Shown here in pieces: positions 33,918 through 41,561 of a DNA stretch of 64,000 bases. Source of the stretch: Paenibacillus sp. XY044 (GTDB lineage Bacteria > Bacillota > Bacilli > Paenibacillales > Paenibacillaceae). The stretch is from contig NZ_NQMO01000007.1 of NCBI RefSeq assembly GCF_002257645.1, positions 248,001 through 312,000 on the forward strand. Reading direction: 5' to 3'. The notes beneath the pieces are model-generated. The model saw only the letters and a program-made list of their open reading frames with translations, did not search any database and was not told the origin of the DNA. Position 1 is the first letter of the stretch; every line of letters begins with the position of its first letter. The translations under genes and the position numbers were made by a program.

Positions 33918-34316
33918 CTATCCCCGTAATTGATGATCTTTATCAATTTTTTCAATCAGCTCGTCCACATAGTAAACTGCAGTTTTTAGAGCATTTATCC
34001 TTCTCGTAATGTAGGTCCGCTGCCCACTGCCCTCTTTTGATCTCTTAAGAAATGAAGGCAGTGTCAACAGTAATCCCTCCAGTTCTTTTTTGGCTTCCAT
34101 TAAATCTGTTTTGCTGACATCCAATTCCTGACCTTCCCAACGTGCAAGAAGCGTATCTACGCCAATCCGAGCAGCCTTCATTCGCTTCTCAAGCAATCTC
34201 GTCTGTGGCGCATCTGTTTTCATATGAGAGAGCGCCTTTTCCGATTTACGAATAATCGACTTAAACGCTTCAACCGACTGCTGCTTTTCTTCTATTGTCA
34301 AATTTCCCATGAACAA
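33918..34316 (-). CDS. Hypothetical protein, helical
   Basis: About 132 residues, highly charged, mostly alpha-helical by composition, no membrane segment or signal. The family is not recognised. AGGAGG lies 5 bases before a TTG at 34316 and 11 before an ATG at 34310, so either may be the start. The C-terminal segment I-D-K-D-H-Q-L-R-G resembles I-D-K-D-Y-Q-L-R-G in the small frame at 35531-35749. No functional context; a terminator follows. Confidence 0.65.
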   Translation of the reverse strand: MFMGNLTIEEKQQSVEAFKSIIRKSEKALSHMKTDAPQTRLLEKRMKAARIGVDTLLARWEGQELDVSKTDLMEAKKELEGLLLTLPSFLKRSKEGSGQRTYITRRINALKTAVYYVDELIEKIDKDHQLRG

Positions 34317-34463
34317 ATCACCCTCCTACTTCGAATATACAGCATTCATGCAATATTTCGTTTGATATACCAAGAATCGTTGTGGGAACAACCGTTAATT
34401 CTTATAATATTGTTACCGAACTTTAAGGTATGACTTTAAGGTAGGTGCCGCTCTACCAAAAAA

Positions 34464-34490
34464 ACGAGGAGTTAACTCCTCGTTTTAAAA
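34464..34490 (-). terminator. Terminator of the phosphotransferase gene
   Basis: ACGAGGAGTTAACTCCTCGT is a 20-bp perfect palindrome (34464-34483) flanked by A and T runs on both strands. It lies about 95 bases beyond the stop of the gene at 34585-35448. Confidence 0.8.
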
Positions 34491-34584
34491 AACTTGGCAT
34501 CCGCCAGTGAGTATGAACCATCTCCATTAGATTTAGCCAGGTCGGATTAAAGAACATTCCTTCTTCGGCAAGCAGTCGTAGATT

Positions 34585-35448
34585 CTATTGCAACGACTTC
34601 CAATATTCCCACGCTTGCAAGTAATCTTTCAAATCATGCGGATGTAATTTTATACAGATCCCAATTCGACAATAAAGTTGAAAGATTACTTCCTCAATCA
34701 GCCTTGATTCTTCAATGGATTCATGATGAAGCAAATTAAAGGCAGCCAATAAAGTCTCTAGGTTCAAATCGTCTGGAGAAGAGCAAAAAGCGTATGTAAA
34801 ATCGTATAGCATAGGACCAATCATCGGTGATGGGTCTATAACACCAACAAGTGAGTTTTCATGAAATACAAAATTATGCACGCCAGTATCCCCATGCAGC
34901 AAATATCTTACTTCTTGATCTTCATTTTTCGAAATGTTCTCAAATATTGATTCTACTCTTTTATAATCCTCATTTGATAAAAGGCTTCCCCAATCATTTC
35001 TTGTATCCACCAAACTCCGATAGTTCCACTCACGCCATAACTGAATCGGTGAACCTAGCCTTCCCCATTTATCCGTTTGTACATATTTTTCGTAATTATT
35101 AAAAAGCTCTTTTACTAAGATTGTCATCCAATCTATTTTTAATCCACGATTATGGTGAGTTGCACCCGTGATATACGTATACACGATATATTCTTTTGCT
35201 GGATCGGTATAAAGAATTTCAGGAAAAAGTTTAACGTACTGATAAGTACCAAGAAATTGTTCGGTCAAAGTAATTTGATGCGGACGATCAATTTTAAGAA
35301 CGTATTTTGTTTCATCGTGCTCTGAAAGAAAATAAACAACACCATCCGTAGATCCAGTTTTATTATTAGTTGCAATAACATTGTTTTCAATTATGCCTTC
35401 ATCAATAAGTATATTTATGATGCTGTTCACATCTATTTTTTCAAACAT
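34585..35448 (-). CDS. Aminoglycoside/choline-type phosphotransferase
   Basis: 287 residues of the protein-kinase-like phosphotransferase fold. The catalytic loop reads L-H-G-D-T-G-V-H-N-F-V and the metal site G-V-I-D-P-S; the usual brick motif H-G-D-x-x-x-x-N is intact, with D-P-S in place of the frequent D-W/F-E. Such enzymes phosphorylate antibiotics, choline or other small hydroxyl compounds. The substrate cannot be inferred. Base composition is AT-rich compared with the sugar operons, as are its neighbours to 36200. Confidence 0.82.
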   Translation of the reverse strand: MFEKIDVNSIINILIDEGIIENNVIATNNKTGSTDGVVYFLSEHDETKYVLKIDRPHQITLTEQFLGTYQYVKLFPEILYTDPAKEYIVYTYITGATHHNRGLKIDWMTILVKELFNNYEKYVQTDKWGRLGSPIQLWREWNYRSLVDTRNDWGSLLSNEDYKRVESIFENISKNEDQEVRYLLHGDTGVHNFVFHENSLVGVIDPSPMIGPMLYDFTYAFCSSPDDLNLETLLAAFNLLHHESIEESRLIEEVIFQLYCRIGICIKLHPHDLKDYLQAWEYWKSLQ

Positions 35449-35530
35449 TATTCATTTCCCCTTTAACTCTCAATTAGATAAAATGTAAAATTCCACCATT
35501 TCATTAATATATGGATGTTTTGAAGGGGAT

Positions 35531-35749
35531 TCAAGATAAAGTTTTGTTATAATCAACTTTCCTGGTCATTAGCGTATTTAACCTGAAAATGTAGTACTCT
35601 TTTAAGCGCCAACCTCGTAGCTGATAATCCTTATCAATTACAGTTAACCATGTTGTTTTTGCTTTTTTCGGCAAACGGATTGATAAATGTTCATCTCGTC
35701 TTACACCTGATCTTTTCATTTGATAGAACAATGGGTTAACGTTTTTCAT
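35531..35749 (-). CDS. Possible small hypothetical protein
   Basis: A 72-codon frame, no ribosome site seen. Contains I-D-K-D-Y-Q-L-R-G, similar to the C-terminal end of the protein at 33918-34316, and a following Y-Y-I-F-R-L-N-T-L segment that recalls that protein's Y-I-T-R-R-I-N-A-L. It may be a remnant of a related gene. Low confidence. Confidence 0.3.
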   Translation of the reverse strand: MKNVNPLFYQMKRSGVRRDEHLSIRLPKKAKTTWLTVIDKDYQLRGWRLKEYYIFRLNTLMTRKVDYNKTLS

Positions 35750-35760
35750 GATTAAAAATT

Positions 35761-36201
35761 TTAAATATTTTTCAAAACAAGAGGTGCCATTTCTTTCAGC
35801 GTGGTACGCCCCCACTGCTTAATGAGCTTACAATAGCTTTCGGCGTCATGCATCTGCGCCGCCACGTCGGCGATCGTCATGGTCCAAGATATTTTGGGGA
35901 GAGGTTGCGCATCCAATGGCCTTCGAATCCCCTTGGTGCTTCCTGGTCCTCTGGCCATATCTTGGCGAATCAATTCCGTAGGGTAGCCTTCCTCTAAATG
36001 TTTCCGTAATGCGGATTGCACCCAGGCATACATCTCATCGCTATAGCCTTGGTGTTGAACCATGTAGGAGGCAACCGTGAGAAAGTGAACCTTTCCATAG
36101 CCAGGATCGCTGAATTCAAGTGCCAAAAATTCGTTCAAGATCGATTCGCATGTATTTCCCAGAGGAAGTTCGGCATTGCATTTATCACAAGTATTCGACA
36201 T
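35761..36201 (-). CDS. DUF5946-family protein
   Basis: 146 residues. C-x-x-C and a third cysteine (C6, C9, C18) at the N-terminus look like a metal site. The block V-H-F-L-T-V-A-S-Y-M-V-Q-H-Q is the DUF5946 signature. The role of the family is unknown. GAGGAGG precedes the ATG. Upstream there is a promoter with a 19-bp spacer, and a decayed copy of the gene's beginning plus this promoter lies at 56003-56223. Confidence 0.85.
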   Translation of the reverse strand: MSNTCDKCNAELPLGNTCESILNEFLALEFSDPGYGKVHFLTVASYMVQHQGYSDEMYAWVQSALRKHLEEGYPTELIRQDMARGPGSTKGIRRPLDAQPLPKISWTMTIADVAAQMHDAESYCKLIKQWGRTTLKEMAPLVLKNI

Positions 36202-36539
36202 TTGTTTTCCTCCTCACCCACTCGCAAAAATAACCCTTTAATGTTAAGCGTCTATTCTTATCCTTATTTCTCAAAACATATTTTTGAGACGTAGCTAATT
36301 AAATCAAGCAATAAAAGAAAAGGTTACTTCGTAATCATAAACCTTCACCTTACGAGAAAGTCAATCTCTAATCCTATTCTAACCGACCAGAAAGCAACCA
36401 CGAGCTTCTTTAGTAAACTCAACCAGCTAAAAATGAATGCTCATTTTTCGGCGGCATGAATTTTCTGAAGTGCTAAAATTGTGCAAAGTCTCAGGCAAGA
36501 TGAAATGGTTGAAAAAACGTGATGTCAAGGAGGAGTAAC
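36202..36539. other. Intergenic region with a 19-bp-spacer promoter
   Basis: 338 bases between two divergent genes. It holds the MerR-type promoter of the DUF5946 gene (36334-36364). No other clear element was seen apart from the ribosome site of the short frame at 36540. Confidence 0.6.
36334..36364 (-). promoter_or_regulatory. MerR-type promoter of the DUF5946 gene
   Basis: On the minus strand, -35 TTGACT and -10 TATGAT are separated by 19 bp containing GTAAGGTGAAGGTTTA-like sequence. The overlong spacer and near-consensus boxes suggest activation by a MerR-family regulator that is not encoded next to it. The same promoter is kept in the decayed copy at 56193-56223. Confidence 0.65.
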
Positions 36540-36602
36540 ATGATATCGGTTGACTTGAAACATCCGGATTATCAGGTGCTAATCGAAAAAAAACGAATAT
36601 GA
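36540..36602 (+). CDS. Short upstream reading frame (20 codons) before the MFS gene
   Basis: AAGGAGG precedes an ATG (36540) with a near-ideal spacing. The frame stops after 20 codons, just past a run of eight A. Adding one A to the run would open it to 41 codons ending in a TGA that overlaps the MFS ATG as ATGA. It may be a leader peptide or a frameshifted small gene. See findings. Confidence 0.35.
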   Translation: MISVDLKHPDYQVLIEKKRI

Positions 36603-36660
36603 GGGCAGGGTTTTATGTGGGAGTCAAAACCAGAAACAATTCCAAAGATGAGGTGCCTTT

Positions 36661-38133
36661 ATGATCAAACGTACGCAATCGGGCAAATGGTCCGTATTGT
36701 TTGTCGTCACGCTAGTGTCCTTTATCACGAATCTGGATGCGACGATTGTGGTCAACGGTCTCCCTCCACTCATGGAGGATTTGCACCTTTCGCTTGAAAC
36801 GGGAATGTGGACGCTTACCTCGTTCTACATCACAAGTACCGTATTTCTGCTTCCTTCCAGCCGTTGGTCAGATATGTTCGGAACGAAACGGGTTTTTCTA
36901 TGGGGATTCGCTTTATTCACTGTAGCTACCGCTCTTTGCGGACTGGCAGGCTCCGGCACGGTGTTGATCCTCGCTCGTCTGCTGCAAGGAGCAGGTGCCG
37001 CTATGGCGATGGCAGCATCCACCCCGATCCTGATGAAGACATTTCCTCCCCATGAGCTTGGAAGGGCCCTTGGTGTCAACAACATCGCATGGGTAACCGG
37101 TTCTCTCCTCGGCCCGGTTGCCGGAGGGGCTCTCATCGGCGGGTTTGGATGGCGCTCCATGTTCTACGCAGTCGTTCCACTCGGGATCTTGGGCTTGATC
37201 GCTGGAATTCTCATTTTAAGGGAATCTGCGGAACCGGAGAAAGCCAGGACGGACTGGCCAGGCTTACTGACCTATGGGACAGGATTAACCGCTCTTCTCA
37301 TTGTCCTGTCCGAAGCGCAATCCTGGGGATGGGCATCGAGTAGAACGCTCGGATTGCTCGCAGCGGGAATTCTCCTTTGGATCGCATTCGTATTCATTGA
37401 GAAAAAGGTTCGACACCCTTTGTTTGATCTAGGTCTCCTCGGTTATCGGGATTACACATTAGGGCTAGGTATTTCCGCTAGTTATTGCATCGGTTATTTC
37501 GCTGTCTCCATTCTTTTGACGCTGTATTTGCAAGGTGCTCAACACCTCAGTCCCTTGGAATCCGGGCTCATGTTGATCCCTTTATCCGTACCCCAACTGT
37601 TCACGGCTCCATTCGGAGGCAAACTTGCGGATCGTTTCGGTCCAGCAAGAATGATATTGCTCGGTTCGTTTCTAATCGGTCTTGCAATCCTATTACTCGG
37701 GCAGCTCGGCCCCAAGTTGTCGAGTGTAGCTGTGATCATTCCGCTTTTAATTATATCTGGAGCAACTGGGCTTTCCTGGCCATCGCTTGCTAAAGCAGTG
37801 CTGTCAGCGGCTCCACAAAATCAAGCAGGGCCCGCATCGGGGGTGTTCTGGACGGTATACAATATGTGCCGTGCTATCAGCCAAGCGCTTGTTTTGGTCA
37901 TCATTCAATGGGTAGCGAAGTCCGATATCGCTTCTCAGTTGTTGTCCGGGGACCTAAATCATGATTTGAATCAATCAAGGGATGCCCTTATTCATGCGTC
38001 TAATGTTGGTTTTCGGTTGTTCGCAGCCTTTCTTGGACTCGCCTTCCTGCTTGGGCTGTTTTTACTGCTCCCGCAAAGAAAACGGCAAGGGACTCATGCG
38101 ATCAAAAATTCGGAAAAAATTGAGTTTGAATGA
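36661..38133 (+). CDS. MFS drug exporter (EmrB/QacA, DHA2 type)
   Basis: 490 residues with about 14 predicted helices, the DHA2 size. N-terminus F-I-T-N-L-D-A-T-I-V-V-N-G-L-P carries the acidic residue in helix 1 typical of QacA/EmrB. Motif A is seen as S-S-R-W-S-D-M-F-G-T-K-R and motif C as W-V-T-G-S-L-L-G-P-V-A-G-G. It should expel drugs or organic cations by proton antiport. GAGGTG precedes the ATG. A short frame with strong ribosome site precedes it. Confidence 0.92.
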   Translation: MIKRTQSGKWSVLFVVTLVSFITNLDATIVVNGLPPLMEDLHLSLETGMWTLTSFYITSTVFLLPSSRWSDMFGTKRVFLWGFALFTVATALCGLAGSGTVLILARLLQGAGAAMAMAASTPILMKTFPPHELGRALGVNNIAWVTGSLLGPVAGGALIGGFGWRSMFYAVVPLGILGLIAGILILRESAEPEKARTDWPGLLTYGTGLTALLIVLSEAQSWGWASSRTLGLLAAGILLWIAFVFIEKKVRHPLFDLGLLGYRDYTLGLGISASYCIGYFAVSILLTLYLQGAQHLSPLESGLMLIPLSVPQLFTAPFGGKLADRFGPARMILLGSFLIGLAILLLGQLGPKLSSVAVIIPLLIISGATGLSWPSLAKAVLSAAPQNQAGPASGVFWTVYNMCRAISQALVLVIIQWVAKSDIASQLLSGDLNHDLNQSRDALIHASNVGFRLFAAFLGLAFLLGLFLLLPQRKRQGTHAIKNSEKIEFE

Positions 38134-38170
38134 TCGTAATTACAAAACTATTACAAGTTGGTAAAAGGAA

Positions 38171-38203
38171 AAACCGGATCCTTAAGGGAATCCGGTTCTT
38201 GTT
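38171..38203. terminator. Terminator between the exporter and methyltransferase genes
   Basis: AACCGGAT and ATCCGGTT arms with an inner CCTTAAGG and a following TTCTTGTT. Located between convergent genes. Confidence 0.7.
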
Positions 38204-38219
38204 CCTCCATTCCTAAGTC

Positions 38220-38990
38220 TTATAAATTGGGTTTTATGGCCCGTGTCGCAATAAAGCTATTTGTATAGCGGTCCAAGAGCTTCTCTCCTCCGAAGGTGTC
38301 TTCATAAAATCCAGCTATGACAAAGCCGGCATCGATTTGACCCTGCAATTGCTGTTCCAACGTGTGGCCGAATTCAAGAGGTATTCCATTCTTTGCAATC
38401 TCTTCTTCTGTTGAATAATCGAGTTCCAAATAAGGGATGGAATGTTTCACTCGGAGGATTCCTTCCTCTTGAAGTTCCCAATCAAATAAATAAAATACAG
38501 GGTTCATAAATCCGCTGATTAAGCTGCCTCCGGTCTTTAATACACGAAAGGCTTCTTGCCAGACCGGCTGGATATCGGGCACATACAAATTGGATACCGG
38601 ATGTACAATCAAATCAAAGCGATCCGCGACAAACATACTCAAATCTGTCATCGAGCCAAGAACGGTTCGGATCGATAATTCATCGCGTTCCGCAACCAGA
38701 GTGTCTTGTTCCAATTGCGATTTCGAAAAATCCAATACAGTTACATCGGCCCCTGCTGCTGCGAGTATCGGACCTTGCTGTCCGCCGCCAGAAGCAAGGC
38801 AAAGCACTTTTTTTCCATGAAGCTCAGGAAACCATGATTTTGGTACAGGTTTTACGGATGTTACCACAATGCTCCAATTGCCTGACCTCGCCTGCTGAAT
38901 GTCTTCGCTGGATACAGGAACGGTCCAACGGTTTCGTTGCTTTACTTTCTCTTCCCAAATGTTTTTATTGTGCTCCATACTTTTCATCAT
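38220..38990 (-). CDS. Class I SAM-dependent methyltransferase
   Basis: 256 residues. Motif I is V-L-C-L-A-S-G-G-G-Q-Q-G, followed by V-T-V-L-D-F-S (motif II acidic residue for the ribose). Substrate unknown; relatives act on small molecules. GGGGAG lies 9 bases before the ATG at 38990; a second ATG follows immediately. It is monocistronic. Confidence 0.88.
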   Translation of the reverse strand: MMKSMEHNKNIWEEKVKQRNRWTVPVSSEDIQQARSGNWSIVVTSVKPVPKSWFPELHGKKVLCLASGGGQQGPILAAAGADVTVLDFSKSQLEQDTLVAERDELSIRTVLGSMTDLSMFVADRFDLIVHPVSNLYVPDIQPVWQEAFRVLKTGGSLISGFMNPVFYLFDWELQEEGILRVKHSIPYLELDYSTEEEIAKNGIPLEFGHTLEQQLQGQIDAGFVIAGFYEDTFGGEKLLDRYTNSFIATRAIKPNL

Positions 38991-39322
38991 GCTTATGCAC
39001 TCCCCTAACTAGAATTTATAGCGTTAGCCTACCAGCTTCAGCTTGTTGATCTTTTGGGATGATTCGAAATTATGGACGGTTTTTCTTCATAGTTGACTTT
39101 GGCCATCGATAGGTGGCAGCGTGTCTGGTTATTGCAAGAAATAACATTCCCTGCTGTTGAATTCCACTTTTCAGCTATATACTGTTCCTAAGATGATGAA
39201 TATCATAGAATAGAAAAATCCCCTCCAGTCAACAGTGTTGGAGTCATGATACCATGAACTCATATTTCACTGTCTACCTTGAGGGGAAATTAACTCTGAA
39301 AAGTGGTCTTTAGTTCACGTCC
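38991..39322. other. Intergenic region with a large terminator
   Basis: 332 bases between the methyltransferase start and the Gfo/Idh stop. It contains the imperfect hairpin at 39213-39289 and a CTTTAGTTCA motif at 39308-39317. No coding sequence was seen. Confidence 0.55.
39213..39289 (-). terminator. Terminator of the mannoside operon
   Basis: On the minus strand, CCCCTC...GAGGGG with an inner CAGTG/CACTG pairing forms a long imperfect stem, followed by ATTTTTC. It lies just beyond the last Gfo/Idh gene. Confidence 0.6.
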
Positions 39323-40405
39323 TTATTCCTCATCAAAATAAACGGTTTTTCCTGTATCTGCGGATATATACACCGCTTCTAATATTTGTGATACAATCAT
39401 AGCTTCCCTCGCTTTAACCAAGGGTTCGGTATCGTTCACGATGCTGTGAATCCATTGTTTGGCTTCATATTCGAAATCGGTCATTTCTTCTCCGCTGAAT
39501 CGTTCTCTTGCATTCGGGTTCACATCGATTTTATTCAGGAACAAGCTCCCGTCCCTCTCGCCATTGATCCGCAGTTCGTTTTTAGCAAAATCCGCTCCTC
39601 CCTTCGTTCCGCAGAGCAGGTTGCCGCCACCTTCCGCAATGTTAAGGGCCCAGCTGGTCTCAATGATGACCGTAGCTCCATTTTTAAATTTCACATACCC
39701 GAACGCCGAATCTTCTACCTGGAATTCGTTAGGATCCCAGGCTCCCCATTCGTTCGCTGCATTTTCGGTATACTTCAATTTATGGAAAACACTGCCGACC
39801 ACACTCTCCGGCTCATAGTTATCCATCAACCATAGGATCAGATCAAGGGAGTGGGTTCCAATATCGATCATTGGACCTCCCCCCTGTTTCTCTTTATCCA
39901 GAAACACGCCCCATGTAGGTACGCCTCTTCTTCGGGTAGCGACAGCTTTTGCTAAATAGATATCTCCAAGTTCCCCATTGGTGATCATCTTTTTTAACAG
40001 TTGGCTTCTAGCGTTGGAACGATTCTGGTACCCGACGGTTAGCTTCTTGCCTGTTCGCAAGTGGGCTTCGTACATCGCTTTGGCCTCCACACCTGTGACC
40101 GCCATCGGTTTTTCGCACATGACATGTTTGCCGCTTTCGAGAGCATCAATTGAAATCTTCGCATGAGAGCTGTTCGGTGTGAGCACATGTACGACTTCAA
40201 TATCTTCCATGGCAAGCAGATCCTTGTAATTTGTAAACAGCTTTGCATCAGGCGTGCCGTATTTTTGGGCCGCTTCCTCGGCCCTTTCCGGCTTCAAGTC
40301 GCAGAAGGCCACCATCTGTACATTGTCTAACTTAGACAAACTCGGCATATGCTTGCCGCCCGCAATCATTCCGCAGCCGATGATCCCTACCTTTACGGTT
40401 CTCAT
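39323..40405 (-). CDS. Gfo/Idh/MocA-family oxidoreductase
   Basis: 360 residues. Rossmann motif G-I-I-G-C-G-M-I-A-G-G is at the N-terminus. The catalytic E-K-P in C-E-K-P-M-A is seen near residue 98, and D-I-G-T-H-S-L-D-L is the second-domain signature. These NAD(P) enzymes oxidise or reduce sugar hydroxyls, sometimes as a redox pair for glycoside cleavage. It follows a second family member at 40424-41407, 18 bases away. Substrate is probably the mannoside or mannose released by the GH38 gene upstream. Confidence 0.9.
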   Translation of the reverse strand: MRTVKVGIIGCGMIAGGKHMPSLSKLDNVQMVAFCDLKPERAEEAAQKYGTPDAKLFTNYKDLLAMEDIEVVHVLTPNSSHAKISIDALESGKHVMCEKPMAVTGVEAKAMYEAHLRTGKKLTVGYQNRSNARSQLLKKMITNGELGDIYLAKAVATRRRGVPTWGVFLDKEKQGGGPMIDIGTHSLDLILWLMDNYEPESVVGSVFHKLKYTENAANEWGAWDPNEFQVEDSAFGYVKFKNGATVIIETSWALNIAEGGGNLLCGTKGGADFAKNELRINGERDGSLFLNKIDVNPNARERFSGEEMTDFEYEAKQWIHSIVNDTEPLVKAREAMIVSQILEAVYISADTGKTVYFDEE

Positions 40406-40423
40406 CGAATTCCCTCCCCCGGG

Positions 40424-41407
40424 TTATTTGAACTCTACCGTACGGTTTTCCTTATGAGCGGTGTATGCCGCTTCCAATAGCTCCGTCAATTTCGTCCCCT
40501 CTTCCAGTCCGAAGGGCATCGGCTTGTCGTGAAGCAATGCATCGGCCCATTGGATGATCGGGAGCGGCTGCTCTTTAGGGAGTTGATTGGGTGAAATCCA
40601 TCCGGAAAAAGGTAAATCAAGGTTCTTCGAGATGACTCTGACTGTATCATCTGAGACCATCAAAGTGCCCTCCGTACCGTAAATCTCAAGGACGGAAGGA
40701 GTTTTGTACGTAACAAGGCTAGTTTCGACAAGTGCAACCGCGTTGTTTACAAACTCAATGGAGCACTGCGCATTATCTTCTACTGCACGATTGGTAAAAT
40801 AATGAAACATGGATGTGATTCTTTTGGGCTTACCGAGCAGCCAACTGGCGATGTACATCGGATGACAGCCCAAATCCATCATGGCTCCGCCCCCTGTTTG
40901 CTTCTCATCATACCAGTAATCGGGGAGCCAATTGTTCAAAGCACCATCATGGCCGTTACGAATGCGCAAAAGCGTAATGTCCCCCAATACATGGTCATCG
41001 ATCAGCTGCTTCGCGAACAATTGGTGCGGCCTTGTGCGAGCGGGAAATGAAATGCAGAACTTGACGCTTGCTTTGCGTACCGCAGCAGAAACAAGGTCGC
41101 ATTCTTGGGTGGTAAGAGCCATGGCTTTCTCGGTAAAGATATGTTTGCCGGCCTCAGCGGCTGCTACCATGACGTCTGCGTGCATGCTTGTAGGGGCATC
41201 AACCACGACCCCATCGACGTCTTCCCGTTTCAGCAGAGTGTCCAAATCCGCTTCAAAATCCGATCCCAACCCAGCAGCCCATTCGCTTCCGCGTTCAGGC
41301 TGTTCGTCCCAGACGGCCGTGATCTTAACGTTTCCATGATTTTGTAGCCTTCTTGCGTAATCAGCTGCATGCACATGCCACTTACTTAACATCGCGACGT
41401 TCAACAT
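40424..41407 (-). CDS. Gfo/Idh/MocA-family oxidoreductase
   Basis: About 327 residues. The N-terminal strand lacks the usual G-x-G-x-x-G: it begins A-M-L-S-K-W-H-V-H-A-A-D-Y, a variant for which NAD binding is less obvious. The E-K motif (T-E-K-A-M-A) and the D-L-G-C-H-P-M-Y signature are intact. The start is the ATG at 41407 with GGAGGGG 6 bases before it; the longer frame has no site. It lies between the binding protein and the other family member. Confidence 0.85.
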   Translation of the reverse strand: MLNVAMLSKWHVHAADYARRLQNHGNVKITAVWDEQPERGSEWAAGLGSDFEADLDTLLKREDVDGVVVDAPTSMHADVMVAAAEAGKHIFTEKAMALTTQECDLVSAAVRKASVKFCISFPARTRPHQLFAKQLIDDHVLGDITLLRIRNGHDGALNNWLPDYWYDEKQTGGGAMMDLGCHPMYIASWLLGKPKRITSMFHYFTNRAVEDNAQCSIEFVNNAVALVETSLVTYKTPSVLEIYGTEGTLMVSDDTVRVISKNLDLPFSGWISPNQLPKEQPLPIIQWADALLHDKPMPFGLEEGTKLTELLEAAYTAHKENRTVEFK

Positions 41408-41510
41408 GAGTTTCCCCTCCGTAATCATTTAATGAAATCGTATGCATTTGAGTACTCGCTAGAAAGTGAATTGGGATGGCAGTAACGCCACCCCATAATT
41501 CTTCACTATA

Positions 41511-41561
41511 TAGATTTGAACTAAAGTTTTGATTTGAAATTTCTTTAGTTCATTCTATCTA
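41511..41561. repeat. GAACTAAAG palindromic repeat, short copy
   Basis: TAGATTTGAACTAAAG and CTTTAGTTCATTCTATCTA form the arms of a 51-base palindrome with a 16-base loop. 41539-41561 is the exact reverse complement of 19244-19266 (23 bases). The end supplies the TAG stop of the binder gene (41559-41561) and the hairpin may terminate transcription. Confidence 0.75.
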
